Assembly: GCA_947625445.1 (NCBI GenBank)
Contig: CANQOM010000036.1
Coordinates: forward strand, 1-12,260
Direction: 5' to 3'
Length of the DNA: 12,260 bases
DNA from: Candidatus Gastranaerophilales bacterium
GTDB lineage: Bacteria; Cyanobacteriota; Vampirovibrionia; Gastranaerophilales; Gastranaerophilaceae
The notes below the pieces were generated by a model. It was not told the origin of the DNA. It worked only from the letters and a program-made list of their open reading frames with translations, and searched no databases. A program made the position numbers and the translations under genes. Numbering within the stretch: the stretch's first letter is position 1; every line of letters starts with the position of its first letter. Below, one piece after another: positions 1 to 6,825 of this stretch.

Positions 1-2
1 CT

Positions 3-302
3 GTATTTCTTGGTTTTACAGGCGGAAAGTCTGTTGCAACCAGTATGGGTACCATTATTGCTTTAAATCCGTTAATCGGACTTATTGCTGCTGCTATTTG
101 GGGTATTATAACATTCTTTTCTAAGTATGTTTCTTTGGGTTCTGTGGTTGCTATATGTTTAACTCCTTTATTAATGAGTTTATTTAATCAAAATAGTTAT
201 TACATTATTTATTGTGCGGTATGTGCAATACTTGTAATATTCTTGCATCAGGACAATCTTAAAAGACTTATGTCGGGAAAAGAAAATAAAGTAAGAAAAT
301 AA
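3..302 (+). CDS. plsY: Glycerol-3-phosphate acyltransferase PlsY, C-terminal part (5' end outside the window)
   Basis: Membrane enzyme that transfers an acyl group from acyl-phosphate to glycerol-3-phosphate, the first step of phospholipid synthesis. The reading frame is open from the window edge and gives 99 residues before TAA at 300-302. Its first residues read VFLGFTGGKSVATSMG, the glycine-rich loop of PlsY (usually GGKGVAT, here with Ser in place of one Gly). Two strongly hydrophobic stretches follow, with YVSLGS between them, another typical PlsY sequence. The tail HQDNLKRLMSGKEN matches the family's last cytoplasmic motif (usually HRxNIxRLLxGxE), with Gln in place of Arg. An ATG at 45 is internal and not the start. 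The stop overlaps the next gene's ATG by one base (TAATG), so the two are probably translationally coupled. Family assignment is secure; whether the Ser and Gln substitutions matter is unknown. Confidence 0.9.
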   Translation, partial: VFLGFTGGKSVATSMGTIIALNPLIGLIAAAIWGIITFFSKYVSLGSVVAICLTPLLMSLFNQNSYYIIYCAVCAILVIFLHQDNLKRLMSGKENKVRK

Positions 303-1801
303 TGCCAAAGTATGACGGAATAAAAATAGTATCAAAAGTAAGCGTTGAAGATAAGGATTCTTTAGCTATAGTATATACTCCGGGAGTTGCGGCTTCTTGC
401 CTTAAAATAAAAGAAAATCCTAATTTAGCGTATGAATATACAAATAAAGAAAATTCTGTTGCGGTAATATCATTTGACTATAAAAAATCGCTTGAGCGCT
501 CTATATTTCTAAAGAGCGCTCTAAGTATAGATGCATATCCGATAGAAATAAACTCGAAAGATGCAAACAAAATAAAATTTGTTGTAGAAAATATTGAACC
601 TTCATTTGGTGCTTTTGATTTAAGTTTAATAGAAAACAGTGTGAAAGATATAGATTTTAATGTATCTGTTCCTGTTTTAAAAGGGTCTGTTAAAAATTTA
701 AAAGAATATTTTCTTTGTGTTTCAAAAAATTTATTCATGTTCAGCTATGATAAATTAGAGGGAACAACAAGTGAAAAATCACTGCAATTAAGAAAAATGG
801 CAGGCGGTGTAATAGAGACAGAATTAACGCAAGATGTTCAACCAAAGCCTATAGGAATAGTTTCTGACGGAAGTGCAGTTTTGGGTTTGGGTAATATATC
901 AGGTATTGCAGGACTTCCCGTTATGGAAGGAAAATCAGTACTGTTTCAGGAATTAGGTAATGTAAGTGCTATGCCTTTGTGTATTAAAACTCAAAATTCA
1001 GATGAAATTATTGAACTTGTACTTTTGATTCAAAATTCATTTTCAGGGATAAATCTTGAAGACATTCAAGCTCCACGTTGTTTTGAAGTTGAAAATGAAT
1101 TAATAAAAAAAGCTGATATTCCTATTTTTCATGATGATCAACATGGCACTGCTATAGTTGTTCTTGCAGGGTTATTAAATGCTTTATATCTTGCTAAAAA
1201 AAATATAGAAGATGTAAAAATAGTATTTTCAGGTGCAGGAGCTGCTGCTATTGCGGTGTGTAAACTTTTAATTTCGGCGGGAGCTAAAAATATTCTTATG
1301 TTTGACTCTAATGGTTCTTTATATAAAGGAAGAAGTAATAATAATTTTGCACATGAAGAAATTTTAAATTATATTAACCAAGATAATTTTAAATCAGATT
1401 TAAAAGAAGGAATTAAATGTGCTGATGTATTTATAGGACTATCAGCACCTAATATTTTGAAAAAAGATATGATTGAATCTATGAATAACAATCCGATTAT
1501 ATTTGCTCTGGCAAATCCTGTCCCTGAAATTTTGCCTGATAAAGCAATTGAATATGGTGCTTTTATTGCTGCTTCCGGCAGAAGTGATTTTAATAATCAA
1601 ATTAATAATTCACTTGTATTTCCGGGTTTATTTAACGGTGTATTAAAACACAATATTAAAAAGATAACTAACGAAATGAAGTTAAATTGTGCTTTTGCTC
1701 TTGCTTCGTTAGTAAAAGAAGATGAATTATCTAAAGATTATATTTTACCTGATGCTTTGGATAGGCAAGTACCTGTTGTTATTTCAAATAATGTAATTTA
1801 A
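302..1801 (+). CDS. NAD(P)-dependent malic enzyme with a partly duplicated malic domain
   Basis: Oxidative decarboxylation of malate to pyruvate and CO2 with reduction of NAD(P)+, in the cytosol. The order of motifs in the 499 residues is unusual. YTPGVA with the catalytic Tyr25 lies near the N-terminus, followed by LAYEYTNKENSVAVIS. Where SDGSAVLGLGN should come next, there are about 130 extra residues (58-186). The canonical run then resumes: SDGSAVLGLGN (188-198), PVMEGK with catalytic Lys211, metal-binding NLED (251-254), HDDQHGTA (277-284), the Rossmann loop GAGAAA (311-316), FDSNGSLYKGR (334-344) and FALANPVPE (401-409). Within the extra segment, residues about 66-107 resemble 211-252 of the same protein (SIDAYPIEI then GAFDL, against VSAMPLCIK then SGINL), which suggests an internal duplication. 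Common bacterial malic enzymes have one such domain. The start is fixed by the overlap with plsY; no clear Shine-Dalgarno is visible. Cofactor preference cannot be read reliably. All catalytic motifs are present once, so it may well be active. Confidence 0.9.
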   Translation: MPKYDGIKIVSKVSVEDKDSLAIVYTPGVAASCLKIKENPNLAYEYTNKENSVAVISFDYKKSLERSIFLKSALSIDAYPIEINSKDANKIKFVVENIEPSFGAFDLSLIENSVKDIDFNVSVPVLKGSVKNLKEYFLCVSKNLFMFSYDKLEGTTSEKSLQLRKMAGGVIETELTQDVQPKPIGIVSDGSAVLGLGNISGIAGLPVMEGKSVLFQELGNVSAMPLCIKTQNSDEIIELVLLIQNSFSGINLEDIQAPRCFEVENELIKKADIPIFHDDQHGTAIVVLAGLLNALYLAKKNIEDVKIVFSGAGAAAIAVCKLLISAGAKNILMFDSNGSLYKGRSNNNFAHEEILNYINQDNFKSDLKEGIKCADVFIGLSAPNILKKDMIESMNNNPIIFALANPVPEILPDKAIEYGAFIAASGRSDFNNQINNSLVFPGLFNGVLKHNIKKITNEMKLNCAFALASLVKEDELSKDYILPDALDRQVPVVISNNVI

Positions 1802-2556
1802 ATTTTATTGTTAACTCCGTAGCCGAAAAGTGCAAAATCGTATTTTATCGGGTCTGTAGAATCAAAAGATTTAAGATTATTTGTTATTTCAATTACGCTC
1901 TCATATCCGTTATCTTTTCTTGTTAAAAGCCCAAGTTTTCTGCTTATTTTAGCTACATGAGTATCCAGCGGAATAAGTAATTCGGATTTATTTATAAATT
2001 CCCATATACCTATATCAACATCGCTTTTTCTTACAAACCATCTCATTAGCATATTTAATCGTTTTAATGCACTTTTCTTTTTTGGGTTTGGCAGCATATG
2101 GTAAAATCCGTTTGTTATTTTTCTGTTATTTACATTTGCATAAAAATAATCAACAACACCCTGAAACATTTGCCATATATCATGTTTCTGATTATATGAA
2201 TACTTAAAAAGTGTTTCTATTGTTTCATTTTCATTATAAAGTTTATTTAATATTCTAAGTATTTCTATAAAATCACAATCTTTTGAAAATCTGTAATCAC
2301 AATTATTTACGTTATTATCGTTGTAGTCAAATGATTTAATATAATAGCAGGGCATATTTTCCATAAGATCAAAAATGTGTTGTAATTTGGAAATAAATAC
2401 TTCTCGTTTTCCGTATGCAAACATTGAAGCTATAAATCCTGCTATTTCAATATCTTTTTTATCTTTAAATTTATGGATAAATTGAACAGGATCATCTTTT
2501 ATGAAATCTTTTGTTTCATATTCCAAAAGATATTTATCGAGTACAGTTTTAAGCAT
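1798..2556 (-). CDS. DUF2400 / TIGR02757 family protein
   Basis: A conserved bacterial protein of 252 residues without an established biochemical role. Family features visible are DPVQFIHKF (22-30) near the N-terminus, SALKRLNMLMRWFVRK (162-177), IPLDTHVAKISRKLGL (195-210) and DPIKYDFALFGYG (235-247). The IPLDTHV segment is reminiscent of the helix-hairpin-helix DNA-glycosylase fold (endonuclease III type), so a nucleic-acid role is possible but only inferred. The start ATG (2554-2556) overlaps the tadA stop by one base, so translation is probably coupled to tadA. The C-terminus stops soon after the FGYGV motif. Its TAA shares bases with the stop of the convergent malic enzyme (TTAA, 1798-1801), leaving no room for a separate terminator. 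Last gene of the response regulator-kinase-tadA operon. Confidence 0.85.
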   Translation of the reverse strand: MLKTVLDKYLLEYETKDFIKDDPVQFIHKFKDKKDIEIAGFIASMFAYGKREVFISKLQHIFDLMENMPCYYIKSFDYNDNNVNNCDYRFSKDCDFIEILRILNKLYNENETIETLFKYSYNQKHDIWQMFQGVVDYFYANVNNRKITNGFYHMLPNPKKKSALKRLNMLMRWFVRKSDVDIGIWEFINKSELLIPLDTHVAKISRKLGLLTRKDNGYESVIEITNNLKSFDSTDPIKYDFALFGYGVNNKI

Positions 2557-2987
2557 TATCTTAATCTTTCAAAATATTTAGTTAATAATTCAGAACATTC
2601 TTCTTCTAAAATTCCGCCTTTATATTCTAAATTATATTCCATAATTTTAGACATATCAGACTTGGAACCTAAAGCACCATTTAATAAATCATAAGCGCCG
2701 AAATATACTTTTTTTATTCTTGATTGTATGATAGCACTTGCACACATCGGACAAGGTTCAAGTGTTACATACATTTCACAATCATTAAGCCGCCAATTTT
2801 TTAATTTTTTATTAGCTCTTTGTATTGCCAAAATTTCTGCATGTGAAGTTACATCCTGATTCTTTTCACGTTCATTATTTGCCTTTGATATTATTTTTCC
2901 GGATTTAACTATTATTGCACCAATTGGTATGTCATTTCCTGATTTTTTTGCCATTTTTATGGCTTCTTTCATATACTCAAGATTCAT
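2556..2987 (-). CDS. tadA: tRNA-specific adenosine deaminase TadA
   Basis: Converts wobble adenosine-34 to inosine, in bacteria mainly in tRNA-Arg(ACG), allowing it to read CGU, CGC and CGA. The zinc-dependent cytidine/deoxycytidylate deaminase fold is clear. HAE (49-51) supplies a zinc ligand and the catalytic Glu51, and PCPMC (78-82) supplies Cys79 and Cys82. IPIGAIIV (20-27) and ARDxxxGA-like AYDLLNGALGS (98-108) are also typical. I chose the ATG at 2987, giving 143 residues beginning MNLEYMKEAI: an AAGGA sits about 8 bases upstream and other TadA proteins start the same way. An in-frame ATG at 3005 would add MKRKMK but has no ribosome-binding site. With the chosen start the gene overlaps the sensor kinase 3' end by 11 bases, and its stop overlaps the DUF2400 start by one base. 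It is likely essential, co-transcribed with a two-component system. Confidence 0.93.
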   Translation of the reverse strand: MNLEYMKEAIKMAKKSGNDIPIGAIIVKSGKIISKANNEREKNQDVTSHAEILAIQRANKKLKNWRLNDCEMYVTLEPCPMCASAIIQSRIKKVYFGAYDLLNGALGSKSDMSKIMEYNLEYKGGILEEECSELLTKYFERLR

Positions 2988-4674
2988 TTTCATTTTCCTT
3001 TTCATATAATGGTAATATTAGTTTTACACAGAATATATTATCAGGTGTTGATTTTAAGTGGACATTACCATTCATTGCTTCTATTAATCCTTTTACAATA
3101 AAAAGTCCTAAACCTGTTCCTCTCGTTGTTCTTGTTGTTTTATCATCTAATCTTATAAATTTATCAAACAGTGTATGAAGGGTTTGTTTATCAATATAAT
3201 CAGCTTGATTTGATATTTTTATTATTGCTTTGTTATTTTCAATTTTGGCATCTATTTTTATTGGTGTATCAGGGTATGCATATTTATTTGCATTCCCCAG
3301 TATATTTATCAATACTTGTTCTAATCTGTCTTTATCTGCTAATAAGAGAGGAAAATCATTAGTTACATTATTTTCTATTTCTCTTGTTTCTATATTTTTT
3401 ACAGAATATATTGATGCTTCAACACAATTTAATAAATTTACGCTTTCAAAATTGATGTTTAATTTAGCACCTTCTATATCAGGTATTACAAGTAAATCTT
3501 CTATCATTCTTGATAATCGTTCTGACTGTTGTTTAATAATTAAAAGAGATTTATGTTTTGTTTCTTCATCTATTTCAATATCTGTTCTTAAAAGTCTTGA
3601 TGTATAACCTCTTATACTGGTTAGTGGTGTTCTCAGTTCATGACTTACCGTATCGACTAAATTTGAACGAAAACTGTCCAATTGTTTTAATTCTTTATTT
3701 TTTTCTTTTAATTTTTTATATGTCGCATTGATTTCTGTAATCATACTGTTAAATTCTTCTGACAGAAAAATTATTTCACGAGGTGTAAATATATTTGTTA
3801 GCGGAGTTATTTGTTTTTTATAATTTCCTCTTTCTACTGCTATAATTCCTTTGAAAAATTTACGAATATTGAAATATAAATAATAGCTATAAAATAAAGT
3901 CAGTAAGAGTGTAACTGCAGCTGCGATTAAAAAAGCTGCAAGAATCTTTAATCTTGCTTTATTTATTGTTGATTCTGTGAGCTGCTCAGATGTATTAACT
4001 ATGATGATTAAGCCAATATCATCCATTTTTAAGTAAACTCTGGGTTGATTCTTTATTTCTTCAAACCTTGTTGCTATGTTATTTACGAGATTTACCGGCA
4101 ATTGTTTAATACTTTTTTGAAAATCTTCTTCATCGTAATTAAGTGAAAAAACAAGTTTTCCTTTTTTATCAACTACATATATTCTTCTGTTTTTTTCCTG
4201 AGAAATATTGTTTAAAATATTATCTTTTATAATTTTAGTATTAACTTCAGCTTTTATATATTTATCGTCGTGAATTTTATCAGTAATCCATAGTTTTTCA
4301 GTTTCAGGTTCATAGATAATTCTGTCTGACGGAACAAAATCAGGGTTTTCAGACGGACGTATTACTTCAAAATTTTTAAATATATAAGAATTTATAGCTA
4401 AATCTTTTAAGAAAGTATTTTGTTTTGATTCAGTCGGGATATGTTTTAAAGAAATAACTATTTCTTCTAATCTGTGTTGGTCTGAATTAATAACTGAAAA
4501 AATATTATTTTCAATGATTTTAGCAAACATTTGGGCGGAATTACCCAATTCTTGCCTTAATGAATGCTGGCTTACATTATTTATAACAAACCAAGATATA
4601 ACAGAAGGTACAAGCACACCTATTAAAGAAATAATAATAATTTGTTCAACTATTTTAAGTCGTTTGAATTTCAT
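2977..4674 (-). CDS. Membrane sensor histidine kinase
   Basis: Inner-membrane sensor kinase, partner of the response regulator encoded 8 bases upstream. The 565 residues show a first membrane helix (about 9-32), an extracytoplasmic sensor region of about 210 residues that I cannot assign to a known ligand domain, and a second membrane helix (243-268). A HAMP linker (about 266-318) and a charged coiled-coil stretch follow. The HisKA dimerisation domain has the phospho-acceptor His345 in SHELRTPL. The ATPase domain has an N-box NILGNANKYA with Asn461 and a G2 loop RGTGLGLFIV (518-527). The G1 box, usually DxGxG, reads SNQADYID (488-495): Asn489 takes the place of the Asp, and both glycines are lost. 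Asn-type G1 boxes occur in some functional kinases, so I do not call it inactive. Stop TGA, overlapping tadA. The stimulus cannot be inferred. Confidence 0.93.
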   Translation of the reverse strand: MKFKRLKIVEQIIIISLIGVLVPSVISWFVINNVSQHSLRQELGNSAQMFAKIIENNIFSVINSDQHRLEEIVISLKHIPTESKQNTFLKDLAINSYIFKNFEVIRPSENPDFVPSDRIIYEPETEKLWITDKIHDDKYIKAEVNTKIIKDNILNNISQEKNRRIYVVDKKGKLVFSLNYDEEDFQKSIKQLPVNLVNNIATRFEEIKNQPRVYLKMDDIGLIIIVNTSEQLTESTINKARLKILAAFLIAAAVTLLLTLFYSYYLYFNIRKFFKGIIAVERGNYKKQITPLTNIFTPREIIFLSEEFNSMITEINATYKKLKEKNKELKQLDSFRSNLVDTVSHELRTPLTSIRGYTSRLLRTDIEIDEETKHKSLLIIKQQSERLSRMIEDLLVIPDIEGAKLNINFESVNLLNCVEASIYSVKNIETREIENNVTNDFPLLLADKDRLEQVLINILGNANKYAYPDTPIKIDAKIENNKAIIKISNQADYIDKQTLHTLFDKFIRLDDKTTRTTRGTGLGLFIVKGLIEAMNGNVHLKSTPDNIFCVKLILPLYEKENENES

Positions 4675-4682
4675 AAGAATAC

Positions 4683-5393
4683 CTAATCTTGTTCATCACC
4701 GAAAGGAGTTAACTTATATCCTACATTAGTTACAGTATGCAAATATTCCGGAATTTTTGGGTTTTGTTCTATTTTTTGCCTTAAACCTCCAACGTGAACT
4801 CTGAGCATTCTTACATCGTCATCCGAGTTATATCCCCATACTTCATTTAAAAGAATTGCTAATGTTACCGAATTATTAAAGTGTTGTAAAAGACAATAAA
4901 GAATTTCAAATTCTGTCGGAGTTAATTTAATACTTTTTCCTTTTATTTCTGTTTCTAATGTATCGGGGAAAAGTTCTATATCACCTGCTTTTAATATTTC
5001 ACCGGTTGATTGAGTTTTTATGTTGGGACTTCTTCTTACAAGCGCTCTTACTCTTAATAGAACTTCTTGGATATCAAAAGGTTTTACTATATAATCATCA
5101 GCCCCGGAATTAAAACCTTGTGTTTTATCAGTTATTGTTCCTTTTGCAGTTAACATTAATATAGGAATTTCGGGTTTTGCGGAACGGATTTTTTTACACA
5201 CGTCAAATCCGTTTATTTTCGGCATCATTACATCCAGTAAAATTAAATCATAATTTCCTGTTAGTGCTTTTTGGAGTGCTTCTTCTCCGTCTTTTGCACT
5301 GTCAACCATATAACCGCTATGGGATAAATCAAATTCTAATAATTCTCTTATTTCATTATCATCATCTGCTATTAATAGTTTTTGTGAAATCAT
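4683..5393 (-). CDS. OmpR/PhoB-family response regulator
   Basis: DNA-binding transcription regulator activated by phosphorylation, presumably by the kinase encoded just downstream. The receiver domain (about 4-118) has the acidic cluster DDD (10-12), phospho-acceptor Asp54 in LLDVMMPKINGFD, the switch Thr82 and Lys104 in VKPFD. The winged-helix output domain (about 136-232) contains LTPTEFEIL, NEVWGYNSDDDVRMLRVHVGGLRQKIE and a C-terminal TVTNVGYKL hairpin. The overall sequence is of the RpaB/RpaA/PhoB type common in Cyanobacteria and Firmicutes; I do not assign a specific orthologue. The start is supported by a strong AAAGAGGG ribosome-binding site four bases before the ATG and by the expected MISQKLLIADDD N-terminus. 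First gene of the operon with kinase, tadA and DUF2400; a plausible promoter lies at 5416-5444. Confidence 0.95.
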   Translation of the reverse strand: MISQKLLIADDDNEIRELLEFDLSHSGYMVDSAKDGEEALQKALTGNYDLILLDVMMPKINGFDVCKKIRSAKPEIPILMLTAKGTITDKTQGFNSGADDYIVKPFDIQEVLLRVRALVRRSPNIKTQSTGEILKAGDIELFPDTLETEIKGKSIKLTPTEFEILYCLLQHFNNSVTLAILLNEVWGYNSDDDVRMLRVHVGGLRQKIEQNPKIPEYLHTVTNVGYKLTPFGDEQD

Positions 5394-5415
5394 ATATCCC
5401 TCTTTGTTTGTATTA

Positions 5416-5444
5416 ATTATCTCATATTAGCCTTTTTTATACAA
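5416..5444 (-). promoter_or_regulatory. Probable sigma-70 promoter of the response regulator operon
   Basis: Reading the minus strand, -35 TTGTAT (5444-5439) and -10 GATAAT (5421-5416) are separated by exactly 17 bases. Transcription would begin near 5409, leaving a leader of about 15 bases that holds the GAGGG ribosome-binding site. The sequence is AT-rich, so chance matches occur, but spacing and position fit. Inference only. Confidence 0.45.
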
Positions 5445-5480
5445 CTTGAATATGTCATTTTTTTATGATTTTATAAAAAT

Positions 5481-6707
5481 ATGGACAAGAATAATATAGT
5501 AAATAATGCAGAATTAAAAGTAAAAAAATATTTTGAACTTGTAGATGAAGTAAAAGAATATAATCAGGAAAAAGTATTAAAAGCTTTTTATGATAACAAA
5601 ATAGGGCTTGAACATTTTAACAGTGTATCAGGTTATGGTCATGATGACATGGGAAGAGAAGCTTTAGATAAAGTTTTTGCCCAGGTTTTTAAAACGGAGA
5701 AAGCTATAGTTAGAAATCATTTTGTATCCGGTACTCATACTTTAGCTTGTGCATTATTCGGAAATTTAAGATATGGAGAAAAACTGGTATCTGTTGCAGG
5801 TTCACCTTATGATACTATGGAAGAAGTTATCGGGAAAAGAGGAGATAAAAGAGCTTCTTTAATCGGACATGGAATTATTTATGATGAAGTACCCTTAATT
5901 AATGATATGGATGTAGATATAGAAGGTATAAAAAATAAAATTGATAAGACTGTAAAAATGGTATTAATTCAGCGTTCAAGAGGGTATTCGCTAAGAAAAT
6001 CTTTAAATATAGAAACTATTAAAAAAATTATTGAAACAGTAAAATCTAAGAATCCTGAATGTATTTGTTTCGTTGATAATTGTTACGGAGAGTTTGTTGA
6101 AAAACTTGAACCTACAGAAGTAGGTGCTGATTTAATAGCCGGTTCGTTAATAAAGAATCCCGGAGGAGGTATAGTTGAAGCAGGCGGATATATAGCAGGA
6201 AAAGAAGAATATGTTGACCAATCTGCATACAGACTTACTGCTCCCGGTATAGGTTCTGAAGGCGGAGCAATGCTTAATCAATTAAGGTTGATATTTCAAG
6301 GGCTTTTTATGGCACCATCTGTTGTATCTGAAGCTATTAAAGGTGCTATTCTTGCTTCTCAGGTATTTGAAGATATAGGATTTATTTCTACCCCAAAACC
6401 AAATGAAATAAGAACTGATATAATACAAACAATTAAATTTGGTTCGCCTGAACCTCTAATAGAATTTTGTAAAACACTTCAAATGTACTCTCCTGTTGAA
6501 TCTTATTTAACTCCGATTCCTGATGAAGTACCGGGATATGACAATAAGTTAATTATGGCAGGCGGTTCATTTATAGAAGGTTCTACTATTGAGCTTTCTG
6601 CTGACGGCCCTTTAAGACAACCTTATGCAGTTTATATGCAGGGCGGTCTTAATTATGCACATGTCAAAATAGCGCTTAAGGGTATTGTTGATTGTATTTG
6701 TAATTAA
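5481..6707 (+). CDS. Methionine gamma-lyase-like PLP enzyme ('aluminum resistance' family)
   Basis: Cytosolic pyridoxal-phosphate enzyme of the Met_gamma_lyase family (PF06838, YnbB-like), related to cystathionine/methionine lyases; its physiological substrate is not settled. The 408 residues match the usual family length. Visible motifs are GYGHDDMGRE (51-60), FVSGTHTLACALFG (81-94, cofactor phosphate region), GSPYDTMEEVIG (107-118), FVDNCYGEF (197-205) with Asp199 as the likely pyridine-nitrogen ligand, and GSLIKNPGGG (221-230) with Lys225 as the probable Schiff-base lysine. The C-terminal half, with APGIGSEGGAM and the GGSFIEGSTIELSADGP stretch, is also typical. No Shine-Dalgarno is visible before the ATG, where the sequence is all A/T apart from one G and one C. 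The start is nonetheless consistent with the family's usual N-terminus. Transcribed divergently from the response regulator across an 87-base gap. The old 'aluminum resistance' label should not be taken as function. Confidence 0.92.
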   Translation: MDKNNIVNNAELKVKKYFELVDEVKEYNQEKVLKAFYDNKIGLEHFNSVSGYGHDDMGREALDKVFAQVFKTEKAIVRNHFVSGTHTLACALFGNLRYGEKLVSVAGSPYDTMEEVIGKRGDKRASLIGHGIIYDEVPLINDMDVDIEGIKNKIDKTVKMVLIQRSRGYSLRKSLNIETIKKIIETVKSKNPECICFVDNCYGEFVEKLEPTEVGADLIAGSLIKNPGGGIVEAGGYIAGKEEYVDQSAYRLTAPGIGSEGGAMLNQLRLIFQGLFMAPSVVSEAIKGAILASQVFEDIGFISTPKPNEIRTDIIQTIKFGSPEPLIEFCKTLQMYSPVESYLTPIPDEVPGYDNKLIMAGGSFIEGSTIELSADGPLRQPYAVYMQGGLNYAHVKIALKGIVDCICN

Positions 6708-6717
6708 ATCTTTGTCT

Positions 6718-6749
6718 AAATATCAGTTAAGTGGATAATTTATTTTTTT
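6718..6749 (+). terminator. Weak candidate intrinsic terminator after the lyase-like gene
   Basis: AAATATC (6718-6724) can pair with GATAATTT (6734-6741) with one bulged base, and is followed at once by seven T (6743-6749). The stem is almost entirely A-T and short, so termination would be inefficient. It fits the position between two genes with a 118-base gap. Confidence 0.3.
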
Positions 6750-6776
6750 GAATCGTGCTATAGAATATATACTAAT
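6745..6776 (+). promoter_or_regulatory. Possible weak promoter for the LCP-hisG-mazG operon
   Basis: Two overlapping readings exist: TTTTTG (6745) with TATACT (6768-6773), or TTGAAT (6748-6753) with ACTAAT (6771-6776), both with 17-base spacers. Neither is close to consensus at both boxes. The downstream leader would be about 45 bases and carries AAGGA about 10 bases before the ATG at 6826. Position is the main argument. Confidence 0.25.
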
Positions 6777-6825
6777 TTCATGTTTTTTGAAGTAAAATAA
6801 TATCAAGCATAAGGATAACTAATTA

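Noticed and set aside
478..738. Minus-strand open frame of 86 codons inside the malic enzyme gene
   Set aside because: It is antisense to a clearly coding region, has no family motif and reflects AT-rich codon patterns.
1798..1801. TTAA as a possible transposon target or insertion scar
   Set aside because: There are no inverted repeats or duplicated flanks; it is simply two overlapping TAA stops.
2988..3005. Longer tadA start at 3005 (MKRKMK extension)
   Set aside because: No ribosome-binding site is seen before it, while AAGGA fits the ATG at 2987 and the protein then begins like other TadA sequences.
3230..3607. Plus-strand open frame of 125 codons opposite the sensor kinase
   Set aside because: It lies antisense to the well-motifed HisKA/HATPase region, with Ser/Ile/Phe-rich composition typical of a shadow frame.
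5445..5480. Promoter or leaderless start for the lyase-like gene, from TATGAT and TATAAA just before its ATG
   Set aside because: No -35-like hexamer lies at a suitable distance, and TATAAA is only three bases from the ATG. Such words are expected by chance in this AT-rich gap.
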